Under the pieces are notes generated by a model that saw only the letters and a list, made by a program, of their open reading frames with translations, ran no database searches and was not told the DNA's origin. Below, piece after piece: positions 5,712 through 6,160 of a DNA stretch of 6,160 nt. Each line of letters begins with the position of its first letter. Position 1 is the stretch's first letter. The stretch is taken from contig JAMFSG010000293.1 in the NCBI GenBank assembly GCA_026225155.1, forward strand, positions 1 to 6,160. Direction: 5' to 3'. Both the position numbers and the translations under genes were made by a program. The stretch comes from Verrucomicrobiota bacterium (lineage in GTDB: Bacteria; Verrucomicrobiota; Verrucomicrobiia; Limisphaerales; UBA11358).

Positions 5712-6160
5712 ATGGCCATTCACATGAAATCAAAATTTACGGGATTGTTCCGCAGCCTGTTCGGCCAAGGCAGTGATTCCACGCCGCCGCCCAAACTTGC
5801 GCCCGCGCCAGTCCGTCCGCCCACGATGGCGCAACGTCCGGTGGCCCCGCCGGTCGCCGTTCCCAAAGCCGCCAGCGCACCCGCGCCAAAATCTGTTTCG
5901 TCCACCACGCCGCCGCCCGCGCCGCCAAATGGTGAATTGTTGGAAATTCCGCTCGCCATCATCCTTAATACCCTGCCGATGGATTTGAAGGCGAAAATGA
6001 TCTCTGCGCCTTCGGAAGGAAAAGTGGTTTTCTTGCCGGTGGAAACCATCGTCGCGCAGCTTGCCTTTGGCGCGGTGAAGATCACTTTTGGCGAACTGCG
6101 CCAACTGACGCCGAATACGTTTGCCAATACGAACAGTGTTTATGACAGCCGCCCGGTCAG
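5712..6160 (+). CDS. Proline-rich protein with internal repeat, 3' end cut by window
   Basis: The frame is open from the ATG at 5712 to the right edge (149 residues visible). An in-frame TAA at 5706-5708 limits the start to 5712 or the ATG at 5724; the second gives MKSKFTGLFRSLFG, a tidy amphipathic start. Numbering is from 5712. Residues 24-73 are a disordered linker dense in Pro and Ala (PPPKLAPAPVRPP, TTPPPAPP). From 76 a structured part begins, with two similar units: IPLAIILNTLPMDLKAKM (79-96) and LPVETIVAQLAFGAVKITF (108-126), then FGELRQLTP (126-134). I do not recognise a named domain, though I have an impression of similar FGELRQ-bearing proteins in Verrucomicrobia. There is no signal peptide. 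Divergent orientation to the receiver/roadblock operon suggests a shared pathway. Coding texture is good, and the opposite-strand frame is Gly/Arg-rich and rejected. Confidence 0.78.
   Translation, partial: MAIHMKSKFTGLFRSLFGQGSDSTPPPKLAPAPVRPPTMAQRPVAPPVAVPKAASAPAPKSVSSTTPPPAPPNGELLEIPLAIILNTLPMDLKAKMISAPSEGKVVFLPVETIVAQLAFGAVKITFGELRQLTPNTFANTNSVYDSRPV

Noticed and set aside
5521..5727. Small + strand frame of 68 codons in the divergent gap
   Set aside because: No recognisable motif or ribosome binding site, and it overlaps the start of the better-supported gene at 5712 in another frame.
5720..6127. - strand frames of 135 and 124 codons at the right end
   Set aside because: Gly/Arg-rich complements of the Pro/Ala linker; the + strand frame has better coding texture and an internal repeat.
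1..6160. CRISPR arrays, tRNA/rRNA genes, transposases
   Set aside because: No regularly spaced direct repeats, cloverleaf-like pattern or transposase motif was seen on either strand.

Overview
The window is a chromosome-like stretch of moderate-to-high GC bacterial DNA. The genes lack clear Shine-Dalgarno sequences, and the gaps hold dispersed inverted-repeat and palindromic elements of the kind common in Verrucomicrobiota (Pedosphaera/Limisphaerales-like genomes). That lineage is an inference from style and gene content and was not checked by a search. The DNA encodes a Gram-negative type envelope: there is a lipoprotein, a signal-peptide LysM protein and UppP.

Left part (1-3044). A 5'-truncated MFS exporter of the EntS/MFS_3 type runs off the left edge. 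A gap with a nested inverted repeat follows, then a secreted coiled-coil/LysM protein on the + strand, whose promoter lies so close to the ATG that its mRNA may be leaderless. It converges on uppP (undecaprenyl-diphosphatase, - strand). Between the two is a pair of small hairpins, one with a T-tract, that look like a terminator region.

Middle (3045-3594). A DUF2314 (YegJ-like) lipoprotein gene on the - strand sits in an island of about 39% GC, against 52-58% in sampled neighbouring lines. This suggests recent acquisition.

Right part (3595-6160). This is the most interesting region. A compact three-gene operon on the - strand has overlapping stop/start codons throughout. It encodes a response regulator (receiver, DUF4388 and a C-terminal segment with roadblock-like topology), a stand-alone roadblock/LC7-like protein and an unrecognised 130-residue helical protein. 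Divergently, a proline-rich protein with an internal repeat runs off the right edge. Roadblock proteins commonly regulate small Ras-like (MglA-type) GTPases, and DUF4388 regulators often occur in such signalling systems, so this may be a GTPase-linked signalling module. No GTPase gene lies inside the window.
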